Assembly (NCBI GenBank): GCA_963662985.1 | Contig: OY760067.1 | Span: 1,240,001-1,304,000, forward strand | Direction of reading: 5' to 3' | Length of the DNA: 64,000 nt | Source of the DNA: G963662985 sp963662985 | GTDB taxonomy: Bacteria; Chloroflexota; Anaerolineae; Anaerolineales; UBA11579 | Shown here: positions 1 to 8,102 of the stretch, in pieces | Position numbering within the stretch: position 1 is the first letter of the stretch | Layout: the number at the start of each line of letters is the position of its first letter | Program-made: the position numbers and the translations under genes | The notes under the pieces: model-generated | The model's input: only the letters and a program-made list of their open reading frames with translations | Databases searched by the model: none | What the model was told of the DNA's origin: nothing

Positions 1-1
1 A

Positions 2-487
2 AATGGTGAAGACCTCATTGCTGCCATTGACCAACAAATCGAACAAGGCATCCGCACCAAAGGAGAATACTTCCTCGCTGATGCCATCAAACTCATGCTC
101 AACAACGGTGCCCAAGTGCGTGCCGAAATGGTAGATGTTTGGCTCGATGCCGGTCTCCCCGAAACTGTCCTCGAAACCAATCAATACCTCCTTGAACATG
201 GTCGCGACAACACCAACTCCGCCAAAAGACGCAACCGTATGACCGTCATTCCCCCCGTATACATCCACCCCCGTGCAGAAATCGTCCAATCCACCATCGG
301 TCCCAACGTCTCCATCAGTGAAGGCTGCCGGGTCTATGGTTCTGTCATTCGCGATTCCATCTTAGAAAGTGACGTAACAATTACCGATTCCAGCGTCAGA
401 GATTCCATCATTGGGTCTCGCGCCACCGTCAAAGGTTTCTCCGGAACCCTTAACATCGGCAATGATGCTGAAGTAAAAAATAAATAA
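2..487 (+). CDS. Sugar-phosphate nucleotidyltransferase, C-terminal part (5' end outside window)
   Basis: The reading frame is open from the first bases of the window, so the start codon lies upstream. About 161 residues are visible. The piece begins in the tail of a nucleotidyltransferase domain, with the motif VWLDAGLPETVLETN (typical W.D.GtPe.ll..N). It continues into a left-handed beta-helix hexapeptide region (IHPRAEI, STIGPNVSI, GCRVYGS, DSILES, DSSVRDSIIG). This layout matches long-form glucose-1-phosphate thymidylyltransferases (RmlA2-like) and related NDP-sugar pyrophosphorylases, which make activated sugars for cell-surface glycans in the cytoplasm. The exact sugar and nucleotide cannot be read from this fragment. 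A 25-base gap separates it from the downstream aminotransferase. Confidence 0.8.
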   Translation, partial: NGEDLIAAIDQQIEQGIRTKGEYFLADAIKLMLNNGAQVRAEMVDVWLDAGLPETVLETNQYLLEHGRDNTNSAKRRNRMTVIPPVYIHPRAEIVQSTIGPNVSISEGCRVYGSVIRDSILESDVTITDSSVRDSIIGSRATVKGFSGTLNIGNDAEVKNK

Positions 488-512
488 ACAATAATTAAAG
501 GAGCCCAGTTAA

Positions 513-1679
513 ATGACAAGACAATTCTTATCAGACCGTGTCTTAAGTCTAAAACCCTCTGGCATTCGAAAATTTTTCGATATCATCAATTCGATGCCAG
601 ATGTAATCTCTTTGGGCGTTGGCGAACCGGATTTTGCTTCACCAGCTCCCGTAACAGAAGCTGCTATCGCCGCCTTGCGCGCAGGCAAAACCGCCTATAC
701 CTCTAATTATGGCATTCTCGAACTTCGAGAAATTTTAGCAGACTACCTCAAAAACAATCGTGAAAATCTCACCTATGACCCTCAAAAAGAAATGATCTTC
801 ACCGCTGGTCTTTCCGAAGCTATCTACATCACCATGGCCGCCATCCTCAATCCTGGCGATGAGGTCATCGTCCCCACCCCCTGCTTCGTTGCCTATCAAC
901 CCTCCATTGAATTAGCCGGCGGAGTTTCAGTTGAAGTTCCCAGCAAATTTGAAGATGATTTCCAGCCCGATATCGCCGCCATTGAAGCTGCCATCACTCC
1001 CCGCACCAAAGCCATCTTCATCAGCTACCCCAACAACCCCACCGGGGCTGTCGTCACCAAAGAAGTCGCCCTTCAATTAGCAGAAGTCGTCATCAAACAC
1101 GACCTTCTTCTCATATCAGATGAAATCTACGAACAACTTATCTATAGTGACCACAAACACGTCATCTTCCCCAACCTGCCCGGTCTCAAAGAACGCACCA
1201 TTTACTTAAGCGGCTTCTCAAAATCATTCTCCATGACCGGTTGGCGCCTAGGCTATGTTTGCGCCCCACCAGAACTCATCGCGGCCATCGTCAAAATCCA
1301 TCAATTCGCCCTCATGTCCGCCCCCACCATCTCTCAACACGCCGCCATCGCCGCCCTCACAGAGTGCCAATCCCACGTAGACAAAATGGTCGCCGAATAT
1401 GACCGTCGTCGAAAATTAATCGTCACTGGCATGAACGCCATCGGCCTCCCCACATTTGAACCCAAAGGTGCTTTCTATGCCTTCCCCAAAGTGGATGTCA
1501 CCGGCCTCACCAGCGAAGAATTTGCAGAAAAACTGCTCTATCAAGAAAAAGTCGCCGTAGTCCCCGGCAGCGCCTTTGGCGCAGGTGGCGAAGGCTTTGT
1601 CCGCACTTGTTACGCCACATCCTACGAACAAATTGAACAAGCGCTCGAAAAAATCGAAAGATTTGTCAAAACTCTATAA
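513..1679 (+). CDS. Class I/II pyridoxal-phosphate aminotransferase
   Basis: A 388-residue fold-type I aminotransferase that moves amino groups between an amino acid and a 2-oxo acid. Seen: SLGVGEPDF near the N-terminus, SYPNNPTGA in the middle, SDEIYEQL, and the PLP-lysine motif SGFSKSFSMTGWRLGY with the lysine at residue 237. The ATG follows an AAAGGAG ribosome site at normal spacing. Length matches the aspartate/aromatic aminotransferase subgroup (often annotated AspC, PatA or AlaT-like). The substrate cannot be assigned from motifs. It probably shares transcription with the upstream nucleotidyltransferase. A terminator hairpin follows the stop codon. Confidence 0.93.
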   Translation: MTRQFLSDRVLSLKPSGIRKFFDIINSMPDVISLGVGEPDFASPAPVTEAAIAALRAGKTAYTSNYGILELREILADYLKNNRENLTYDPQKEMIFTAGLSEAIYITMAAILNPGDEVIVPTPCFVAYQPSIELAGGVSVEVPSKFEDDFQPDIAAIEAAITPRTKAIFISYPNNPTGAVVTKEVALQLAEVVIKHDLLLISDEIYEQLIYSDHKHVIFPNLPGLKERTIYLSGFSKSFSMTGWRLGYVCAPPELIAAIVKIHQFALMSAPTISQHAAIAALTECQSHVDKMVAEYDRRRKLIVTGMNAIGLPTFEPKGAFYAFPKVDVTGLTSEEFAEKLLYQEKVAVVPGSAFGAGGEGFVRTCYATSYEQIEQALEKIERFVKTL

Positions 1680-1685
1680 ACCATT

Positions 1686-1711
1686 CCCCTTCTCCCTCAA
1701 AAGAGAAGGGG
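1686..1711 (+). terminator. Hairpin downstream of the aminotransferase
   Basis: CCCCTTCT and AGAAGGGG form an 8-bp GC-rich stem around a 10-base loop directly after the stop codon. No clean T-run follows, so it may act together with the larger AT-rich hairpin that starts three bases later. Confidence 0.6.
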
Positions 1712-1713
1712 CT

Positions 1714-1750
1714 ATAAAATATGAATAGATCAAATTTATTCATATTTTAT
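1714..1750. other. Perfect 14-bp inverted repeat upstream of gatB
   Basis: ATAAAATATGAATA at 1714-1727 is exactly repeated in inverse at 1737-1750 around a 9-base spacer. It lies between the aminotransferase terminator and the gatB ribosome site. It may be a second AT-rich terminator stem, a 5' stabilising hairpin, or a protein-binding palindrome. The sequence alone does not decide. Confidence 0.6.
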
Positions 1751-1773
1751 GGATCAAAAGAAAAGGAAACACC

Positions 1774-3228
1774 ATGAAATATCCAGGCTACCAACCTACC
1801 ATCGGCATAGAGGTCCATGCCGTCATGAAAACCAAAACCAAGCTCTTCTGCAACTGCCCCGTTGTCAATCCCGTCCATGCTGAGCCCAACACCGCCATCT
1901 GCCCTGTCTGCACCGGCATCCCCGGCGCCATGCCCGTCCTCAATCGCCATGCCGTAGAGCAAGCCCTCCGTGTTTCCCTCGCCCTAGGTTGTCACATTAA
2001 CCAAACCAGCATCTTCGCCCGCAAATCCTATTTCTACCCCGATCTTCCCAAAGGCTATCAAATTTCCCAATACGAACTCCCCATTGCTGAAAACGGACAC
2101 ATCCAAGTCCACACCTCAGAAGGCATCAAAACCATTCGCATCCACCGAGCTCATATAGAAGAAGATACCGGCAAACTCCAACATCGCATTGTCGATGGAA
2201 AATCCGTCTCACTCGTAGACCTCAACCGTTCTAGTGTCCCTCTCTTAGAAATTGTCACCGAACCCGACATGCACAGCGTAGAAGAAGTCCGTGCCTATGC
2301 CGAAATGCTCATCAAAATCCTCCGCTATACCGGCGTCAATGATGGTGAACTAGAACTTGGTATGCTCCGCATCGAGCCCAACGTCTCCCTCAAAAAGATA
2401 GGGCAAGACAAACTCGGTGACCGCACCGAAGTTAAAAACCTCAACAGCGTCCGCTCCTTAGAGCGAGCCGTTGCCTTCGAACTTGACCGCCAATATCAAA
2501 TCCTCATTCAAGGTGGCAAAATCAAACAACAAACCGTCGGTTGGGATGAAACCAATCAAATCACCATTCCCCAACGTTCTAAAGAAGACGCTGAAGACTA
2601 TCGCTACTTTCCCGAACCAGATCTCCCCCCTCTCATCATCGACGATCAATGGCTTGCTCAAGCCAAAGCCCAACTTCCTGAGCTTCCCTTTGCCAAACAA
2701 CAGCGCTTCCAACAAGCTTACCAACTTCCCGAGAACATCCTCACTTGGCTCGTTGCTGAAAAAGACCGTGCCGACTTCTTCGAAGCCACTCTTGCAGCCG
2801 CCCCCACTCTCTCCCCCTCCCTCGTTGCCACTTGGCAAACCAACGAACTCACCGCCATCCTCAAAACAGCGCCAGCAGATTACAAAGCCATTACTCCCGC
2901 CAACTTTGCCCTCATTCTCACCGCTCTCCAAGAAGAAAACATCAATCGCAAAAAAGCAAAAAGCATCCTCACAGCTCACATCCAAACCAATGCAGACATC
3001 CAAACCGCCATCCAAAACGCAAAATCCAAAGCCCAACTTTCTTCTAAAGAACTAACCACTCTCGTGCAATCCATCCTTGCCAACCATCAAAGTGAAGTCG
3101 AAAAATTCCATTCTGGCAATCAAGCCACCCTCAATTGGCTTTTTGGACAAATCATGCAAGCTGTCAAAGGGCAAGCAAATGCCGATGCCATCAAAAATGA
3201 ACTAAATAAGCAATTAGAACAAAAATAA
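1774..3228 (+). CDS. gatB: Aspartyl/glutamyl-tRNA amidotransferase subunit B
   Basis: A 484-residue GatB, the kinase/tRNA-binding subunit of the GatCAB complex that converts Glu-tRNA(Gln) and Asp-tRNA(Asn) to Gln-tRNA(Gln) and Asn-tRNA(Asn). Diagnostic stretches are PTIGIEVHAVMKT, KLFCNCPV, NTAICPVCTG, KSYFYPDLPKGYQISQYE, EEDTGKL and RTEVKNLNSVRS. The C-terminal YqeY-like tail is present (NWLFGQIMQAVKGQANAD). GatA and GatC are not beside it. An AAAGGAAA-type ribosome site precedes the ATG. A tRNA-Gln gene lies 1.1 kb downstream, which is thematically related but probably not co-regulated. Confidence 0.97.
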   Translation: MKYPGYQPTIGIEVHAVMKTKTKLFCNCPVVNPVHAEPNTAICPVCTGIPGAMPVLNRHAVEQALRVSLALGCHINQTSIFARKSYFYPDLPKGYQISQYELPIAENGHIQVHTSEGIKTIRIHRAHIEEDTGKLQHRIVDGKSVSLVDLNRSSVPLLEIVTEPDMHSVEEVRAYAEMLIKILRYTGVNDGELELGMLRIEPNVSLKKIGQDKLGDRTEVKNLNSVRSLERAVAFELDRQYQILIQGGKIKQQTVGWDETNQITIPQRSKEDAEDYRYFPEPDLPPLIIDDQWLAQAKAQLPELPFAKQQRFQQAYQLPENILTWLVAEKDRADFFEATLAAAPTLSPSLVATWQTNELTAILKTAPADYKAITPANFALILTALQEENINRKKAKSILTAHIQTNADIQTAIQNAKSKAQLSSKELTTLVQSILANHQSEVEKFHSGNQATLNWLFGQIMQAVKGQANADAIKNELNKQLEQK

Positions 3229-3239
3229 ATCAAAATACA

Positions 3240-3269
3240 TTGCAATCAATTCTCCAAATATGCTAAAAT
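3240..3269 (+). promoter_or_regulatory. Promoter of the response-regulator gene (leaderless type)
   Basis: TTGCAA (3240-3245), an 18-base spacer and TAAAAT (3264-3269, preceded by TG as an extended -10). Only six bases separate the -10 box from the ATG at 3276, and no ribosome site is present. Transcription would start at or next to the start codon. Confidence 0.6.
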
Positions 3270-3275
3270 TGAAAA

Positions 3276-4295
3276 ATGGAGAGAAAGCATGTCCTCATAG
3301 TTGATGATCAAAGAGAAATGCTCCTTTTGCTATCATCAGCATTAGAAGCCCTATCTTATGATTTTAAGATATCTATCGCTCGCTCTGGTGAAGAAGCGCT
3401 TCTTGAAGCATCCATGAATCCTGTTGATCTCCTCATCTGCGACATCCTCCTCCCCGGCATGGATGGTTTTGAAGTCATGGAAAACTTCAAAAAGAATCAT
3501 CCCAATTCCAAGATCGTTCTCATCAGTGGCACCCAAGATGACAGCATCAAAAAAGAAATTGCCCAAGCAGGCGCCACCGCTTTTTTCTTCAAACCCATCG
3601 TTCTCTCAGATTTTCAAGATACAATTGAAAGAGCGCTTGGTCTTGTTGAAACCATGCTCCCCAATGAAATAGAAACCTTCAAAAAAGAATTTGAAGAAGA
3701 TGAAAAACCCACAAAGCCCCCGCTCCTCATATCAGATTTACATAGCCAAATCAAAGCAGACTGCATCCTCCTCATCAACTATCAAGGGCATGTCGCCAGC
3801 ATTGTAGGTTCACTTTCAGAAGAATTTAAACAAATTAATCGCAATCCCGATATCCTCACCATGCTCTACAATCCCATTCCCATCGCCCAATCATTCCGTT
3901 CCAAACTCCACAACAATTTCACCTCCATCCAAATTAATCAAAAATTTATCGGTCTCTCCGCTATCACCACCAACTACGGCCTTCTAACCGTTTGCAACAA
4001 CCAACCTTCCGACAAAAACATCCAAATCATTTTTGAAACCTTAGACAAACTCCGCCAACAACTTTCACTCAACACAGATATCCTCTCTTCCATCCTAATC
4101 AACGACGAACAAAAGATCCACACTGCCGATTTATACGATGCTCGTATGGAAGAAACACTCTCCTCTCCCAAGATTCAAACCGATCAACTTACCGATTTTT
4201 GGGAATCCGCCGTCGAAGAAACCTCTATCAAAAGCAACGATGAAAGCCTCAGCTACGAACAAGCGAAGATTTTAGGCTTCACCCCAGACAAATAA
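3276..4295 (+). CDS. Response regulator with unusual C-terminal domain
   Basis: 339 residues. The N-terminal receiver domain (about 5-120) has the acidic pair in VLIVDDQRE, the phospho-acceptor D56 in LLICDILLPG, VLISG and K106 in FFFKP. The C-terminal 190 residues contain no recognisable DNA-binding, GGDEF, HD-GYP or kinase motif. The segment DCILLINYQGHVASIVG followed by alternating hydrophobic strands and helices resembles a roadblock/LC7 or profilin-like fold. That is a structural guess, not a recognised family. No sensor kinase is adjacent. The start codon lies six bases after a promoter -10 box, so the mRNA is probably leaderless. The gene may relay a signal by protein-protein contact. 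Confidence 0.85.
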   Translation: MERKHVLIVDDQREMLLLLSSALEALSYDFKISIARSGEEALLEASMNPVDLLICDILLPGMDGFEVMENFKKNHPNSKIVLISGTQDDSIKKEIAQAGATAFFFKPIVLSDFQDTIERALGLVETMLPNEIETFKKEFEEDEKPTKPPLLISDLHSQIKADCILLINYQGHVASIVGSLSEEFKQINRNPDILTMLYNPIPIAQSFRSKLHNNFTSIQINQKFIGLSAITTNYGLLTVCNNQPSDKNIQIIFETLDKLRQQLSLNTDILSSILINDEQKIHTADLYDARMEETLSSPKIQTDQLTDFWESAVEETSIKSNDESLSYEQAKILGFTPDK

Positions 4296-4325
4296 AAATT
4301 CCTCCCACCAAATTAGTTTTAACCA

Positions 4326-4355
4326 TTGCAATAAACCTATAGCTTGTGATAAAAT
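4326..4355 (+). promoter_or_regulatory. tRNA-Gln promoter
   Basis: TTGCAA (4326-4331), an 18-base spacer and TAAAAT (4350-4355), followed by the tRNA 17 bases later. Same box sequences and spacing as the promoter at 3240. Confidence 0.6.
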
Positions 4356-4372
4356 CTAGCACGTTACACTAT

Positions 4373-4443
4373 TGGGGCATGGTGCAATGGTAGCACACCG
4401 GACTTTGAATCCGTTGATCCTGGTTCGATCCCAGGTGCCCCGG
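4373..4443 (+). tRNA. tRNA-Gln (anticodon TTG)
   Basis: Cloverleaf read by eye: acceptor TGGGGCA with TGCCCCG (first pair U-G), D-arm GGTGCAATGGTAGCACACC, anticodon loop CTTTGAA with TTG, T-arm TGGTTCGATCCCA. The discriminator base is G, as usual for tRNA-Gln. CTA follows instead of CCA, so the 3' end must be added by tRNA nucleotidyltransferase. Its product would be mis-acylated with Glu and corrected by the GatCAB complex if the cell lacks glutaminyl-tRNA synthetase. Confidence 0.95.
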
Positions 4444-4528
4444 CTAATAGTATTATCAAAAAGTTCAAGGAATAATTTCGTGATAAACGAAGATTCTGAT
4501 TCCGAATCAGAAAGTTTCAAAACGAATA

Positions 4529-4583
4529 AAAACAAGCAAAATTTAAGTCTTCTCCGCAAGACTTTGACTTTGCTTGTTTTTTT
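4529..4583 (+). terminator. Terminator between tRNA-Gln and glmU
   Basis: AAAACAAGCAAA (4529-4540) pairs perfectly with TTTGCTTGTTTT (4569-4580). A nested AAGTCTT/AAGACTT stem lies inside and a T-run ends at 4583. A smaller palindrome (TTCTGATT/AATCAGAA) lies just upstream at about 4492-4511. Confidence 0.8.
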
Positions 4584-4604
4584 ATTTAATCTAGGAGTTC
4601 TACT

Positions 4605-5960
4605 ATGAAAACCACTGCTGTTATTCTTGCCGCTGGCAAAGGCACTCGCATGAAATCAAACCTTCACAAAGTGCTCCACCCCATTCTTGGCAAAACCATG
4701 ATCCAACATGTCATCAACAGTGTCGCCCCCGCCATCTCCGAAAAACCCATCGTAGTCGTCGGACAAGACGCTGAAAGTGTCATGGCTGCTGTAGAAGGCC
4801 AAGCCCATTTTGCTCTTCAAGCAGAACAACTCGGCACAGGTCATGCAGTCCTCTCTGCCAAACAATCCGTCACAGAAGACACAGACATCGTCCTCGTCTC
4901 TTTTGCTGATATGCCCCTCTTCCGCACCGAAACCTACGCCAAACTCATCGAATTACAACAAAACAATTCCGGTCCCATCACCATGGCCACTGTCATTGCC
5001 CAAGACCCACGTGGTTTTGGTCGTATCGTTCGCAATGAACAAAATGAAGTTGTCGCCATCGTAGAAGAAGCCGTTGCCACTCCCGAACAACTCCTCATCA
5101 AAGAGCTCAACATCAGCGCCTACTGCTTTGATGCAAACTGGCTCTGGGATGCCCTCACCAAGATCAAAAAATCTCCCAAAGGAGAATACTACCTCACCGA
5201 CGTCGTAGAAATCGCCGTCAGCCAAGGAGAAAAAATTCAAGCTATCGTCTTAGAAGATAACGACGAAGCCATCGGTGTCAACAACCGCATTCACCTCTCC
5301 GAAGCCCAAGCTGCCCTCCAAAAACGCATCAATCAAGAGTGGATGCTCGCCGGAGTCACCATCATCGACCCCCGCACCACCTATATCGAAACCGATGTTC
5401 AAATTGGCATAGATACCGTCATTCATCCCAACACCATTCTCAAAAGCGGCACCACCATTGGTGAAAACTGTCAAATCGGCCCTGACACCTATATCATCGG
5501 TTCTGAAATCGGCAACCATACAAAAATATTTAAATCCGTCCTCGAATTTGCCAAGGTTGGCAACCACGTAGATATGGGTCCCTTTGGTCATCTCCGCAAA
5601 AATGCCCACCTAGACGATCACGTCCACATGGGCAATTTCGGTGAAGTCAAAGATTCCTATCTCGCCCCCGGTGTAAAAATGGGCCACTTCTCCTATATCG
5701 GCAACGCCACCATCCATGAAAACGTCAACATTGGCTGTGGCACCATCACCTGCAACTACGATGGCAAGAAAAAACACCCCACAATCGTCGGCAAAAATGC
5801 CTTCATCGGCAGCGGCAGCATGCTCGTCAGCCCCGTAGAAATTGGAGAAAACGCCACCACAGGTGCAGGCTCCGTAGTCACAAAAGATGTTCCCCCCAAT
5901 GTCATTGTCGCTGGCACCCCTGCAAAACTATTGAAAAAGAAAGATAAAGATAAACAGTGA
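4605..5960 (+). CDS. glmU: Bifunctional UDP-GlcNAc pyrophosphorylase / glucosamine-1-phosphate acetyltransferase
   Basis: 451 residues, full length for GlmU. The N-terminal uridyltransferase begins LAAGKGTRMKSNLHKVLHP. The C-terminal left-handed beta-helix acetyltransferase carries hexapeptide repeats and GCGTITCNYDGKKKHPT, which contains residues of the acetyl-CoA and GlcN-1-P site. It acetylates glucosamine-1-P and couples it to UTP, giving UDP-GlcNAc for peptidoglycan and surface glycans. An AGGAG site precedes the ATG. The stop codon overlaps the next gene by four bases, so the two are translationally coupled. Confidence 0.97.
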   Translation: MKTTAVILAAGKGTRMKSNLHKVLHPILGKTMIQHVINSVAPAISEKPIVVVGQDAESVMAAVEGQAHFALQAEQLGTGHAVLSAKQSVTEDTDIVLVSFADMPLFRTETYAKLIELQQNNSGPITMATVIAQDPRGFGRIVRNEQNEVVAIVEEAVATPEQLLIKELNISAYCFDANWLWDALTKIKKSPKGEYYLTDVVEIAVSQGEKIQAIVLEDNDEAIGVNNRIHLSEAQAALQKRINQEWMLAGVTIIDPRTTYIETDVQIGIDTVIHPNTILKSGTTIGENCQIGPDTYIIGSEIGNHTKIFKSVLEFAKVGNHVDMGPFGHLRKNAHLDDHVHMGNFGEVKDSYLAPGVKMGHFSYIGNATIHENVNIGCGTITCNYDGKKKHPTIVGKNAFIGSGSMLVSPVEIGENATTGAGSVVTKDVPPNVIVAGTPAKLLKKKDKDKQ

Positions 5961-7216
5961 ACGTAAACACGCAAATTGCCCTTTTCATTTTGATTGTCGG
6001 CATAGACCTCATCATCAGCGCCGCCCGCTCAAGCTATAACAACATCCGTCTTGCCCGTCTCGATAATATCGAAGAAAAAGACATGGATCTCACTGCCACC
6101 CTCCTGCTCATCCAAAACAAAGATAACGTCAAAGCCAGCCTCAAACTGCTCCAATCCCTGCTTCATGTCACCATCACCTTTACAGCTCTCTATTTTTTGG
6201 TAATCGAACAAAGTGAAAAAGAAATCACCCTGTCTGCTGTTATCCTCATCATTCTAGCTCTCACCATCGTCATATGGATTATCGAATTTCTCATTGAGCG
6301 TGGTATCTACCAAAATCCAGAAAAATGGCTCATTCGCTTCACACCATTCATTCGCTTCATCACCCTCATTTTCACTCTCTTCACTTACCTCCCGCTAAAA
6401 ATCGCCCAAAATCAAGATACAGACAACACCGATAGCTACGTCAACGAACAAGACGTCATCTACCTCATTGATAAAGGCGAAGAACAAGGCGCCTTAGATC
6501 AAGACGAACGCAAAATGATTTCCTCAATCCTCGAGCTCAACGACACTCTCGTCCGTGAGATCATGGTTCCCCGTGTAGACTTATTCGCAATTGAAGAGAA
6601 CACTCTCCTAGAAGACGCCCTCGACGGCATCCTCGAATCCGGCTATTCCCGCATCCCTGTTTATCATGAAACCATCGACCACATCGTCGGCTTCCTCTAT
6701 ACAAAAGACATCCTCAAACTTTGGCAAAAAGGGGATATCAAAACCACTGCAAAAAGCATCCTCAGAGAAGTCAACTTTATTCCTGAAATGAAAAAAGTAG
6801 ATGAACTCCTCGAAGAAATGCAAAAACAACGCATTCACGTTGCCATCATTGTTGATGAATACGGTGGAGTCGCTGGTCTTGTTACCTTAGAAGATATCGT
6901 AGAAGAAATTGTTGGTGAAATTCATGATGAATACGACGACGGCGAAATTGATCTCATTCAAATGATCAACGAAGACGAGTATATCGTCAACGGACGCTAC
7001 GACATCGATGATTTCAACAACATCTTCGATGTTGATTTCCCCACAGAAGACTCAGACACCATTGGTGGTCTCCTTTATGCACATATCGGCCACGTACCGC
7101 AAACCGGAGAATCCGTCCAAATTGAAAATATTCTTCTCACCATTCAAGCAGTAGAAGGTCAACGTATTCAAACCATTCATTGCAAAAGAGTCTCCTCACT
7201 TGAGCAAGAACAATAG
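5957..7216 (+). CDS. CNNM/CorC (HlyC) family membrane protein with CBS pair
   Basis: 419 residues, GTG start in a GTGA overlap with glmU. Three or four hydrophobic segments lie in the first 150 residues (CNNM transmembrane domain). A CBS pair follows (VREIMVPRVDLFAIEE to VAIIVDEYGGVAGLVTLEDIVEEIVGE), then a C-terminal CorC/HlyC domain (GRYDIDDFNNIF). The PRVD and DEYGG..G..T.ED motifs are typical. Family members are linked to magnesium or cobalt efflux and are often misnamed hemolysins. No strong ribosome site is visible, consistent with coupling to glmU translation. Confidence 0.92.
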   Translation: MNVNTQIALFILIVGIDLIISAARSSYNNIRLARLDNIEEKDMDLTATLLLIQNKDNVKASLKLLQSLLHVTITFTALYFLVIEQSEKEITLSAVILIILALTIVIWIIEFLIERGIYQNPEKWLIRFTPFIRFITLIFTLFTYLPLKIAQNQDTDNTDSYVNEQDVIYLIDKGEEQGALDQDERKMISSILELNDTLVREIMVPRVDLFAIEENTLLEDALDGILESGYSRIPVYHETIDHIVGFLYTKDILKLWQKGDIKTTAKSILREVNFIPEMKKVDELLEEMQKQRIHVAIIVDEYGGVAGLVTLEDIVEEIVGEIHDEYDDGEIDLIQMINEDEYIVNGRYDIDDFNNIFDVDFPTEDSDTIGGLLYAHIGHVPQTGESVQIENILLTIQAVEGQRIQTIHCKRVSSLEQEQ

Positions 7217-7248
7217 AGTAATTACTTCGCCCAAATTGCGCTTTGTGA

Positions 7249-7254
7249 TAGTAT
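7249..7254 (+). promoter_or_regulatory. -10 box of the phosphoesterase gene
   Basis: TAGTAT ends six bases before the ATG and no ribosome site is present, so a leaderless transcript is likely. A clear -35 is not seen. Confidence 0.4.
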
Positions 7255-7260
7255 ATTAAC

Positions 7261-7992
7261 ATGAAAGCTCTTGTGATCTCAGATATCCATGGCAACCTTG
7301 AAGCCCTTCAAGCCGTGTTAGAAAACACCGCTGATAACTACGATCAAATCTGGTGCCTTGGTGATATCGTCGGCTACGGCCCTCAACCCAACGAATGTCT
7401 TGAGCTTCTCAAAGAGCAAAAAGAGCTCAAATGCATCATCGGCAATCATGACGCTGCTGCCATCAAGCTCCTCGACACCGCCTTTTTTAATCGCGATGCC
7501 AAACGTTCCATGTCTTGGACCAGAGCCATCCTCACCGAAGAAAACCAACAATTTCTCAGCGCGCTTCCCGAAAGGCTCACCGAACAAGACCAATTTACCC
7601 TCGTTCATGGCAGTCCTCGCGCTCCCGTCTTTGAATATATCCTTGATACCTATGTCGCTGGCCTCAATTTCGAAACATTAGAAACAGACTATTGCCTTGT
7701 AGGGCATTCTCACATCCCTGCCATTTTCACCTATGATGCCCAAAAAAAATTCACCGACCTCATCATTCCCAAGACCAATGATTACTCCCTCAAACCTAAA
7801 ATGATCATCAACCCCGGCTCTGTTGGCCAACCCCGCGACCGTAATCCTTATGCATCTTATATCATCCTTGATACAGACAAACAAAAAGTAGATTTTTGCC
7901 GCATATCGTACAACATCGAAAATACTCAATCCGTTATGATAGAACATCACCTTCCCGAAGCACACATCGCTCGTCTCAAACTCGGCATCTAA
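7261..7992 (+). CDS. Calcineurin-like metallophosphoesterase
   Basis: 243 residues with the full two-metal set: SDIHGN at the N-terminus, GDIVGYGPQPNE, IGNHD, LVHG and VGHSHIP. The motif spacing fits the bacterial YfcE/Icc-like group, which hydrolyses phosphodiesters or phosphomonoesters. The natural substrate is unknown. Single gene with its own promoter. The ATG follows a -10-like box without a ribosome site. Confidence 0.93.
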   Translation: MKALVISDIHGNLEALQAVLENTADNYDQIWCLGDIVGYGPQPNECLELLKEQKELKCIIGNHDAAAIKLLDTAFFNRDAKRSMSWTRAILTEENQQFLSALPERLTEQDQFTLVHGSPRAPVFEYILDTYVAGLNFETLETDYCLVGHSHIPAIFTYDAQKKFTDLIIPKTNDYSLKPKMIINPGSVGQPRDRNPYASYIILDTDKQKVDFCRISYNIENTQSVMIEHHLPEAHIARLKLGI

Positions 7993-8025
7993 TTTCCACC
8001 AAACTTTCATCTCCAAAAAAAATTC

Positions 8026-8053
8026 GGGAACTTTTTCCAACCAACTCACGTTA
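8026..8053 (+). promoter_or_regulatory. Putative ECF-sigma promoter of the DUF4349 gene
   Basis: GGGAAC (8026-8031) followed 17 bases later by CGTTA (8049-8053) matches the AAC / CGT layout recognised by many extracytoplasmic-function sigma factors and does not look like a sigma-70 promoter. A 49-base leader with GGAG ribosome site follows. Confidence 0.5.
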
Positions 8054-8102
8054 TAGAAACAGATAACAAACAGTTTTCACATCAAAGTGAAGGAGAAAAA
8101 TT

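Noticed and set aside
2458..3055. Long frames on both strands inside gatB
   Set aside because: Low-complexity Ser/Pro/Lys or Gly/Phe peptides caused by C-rich codons. gatB is unambiguous.
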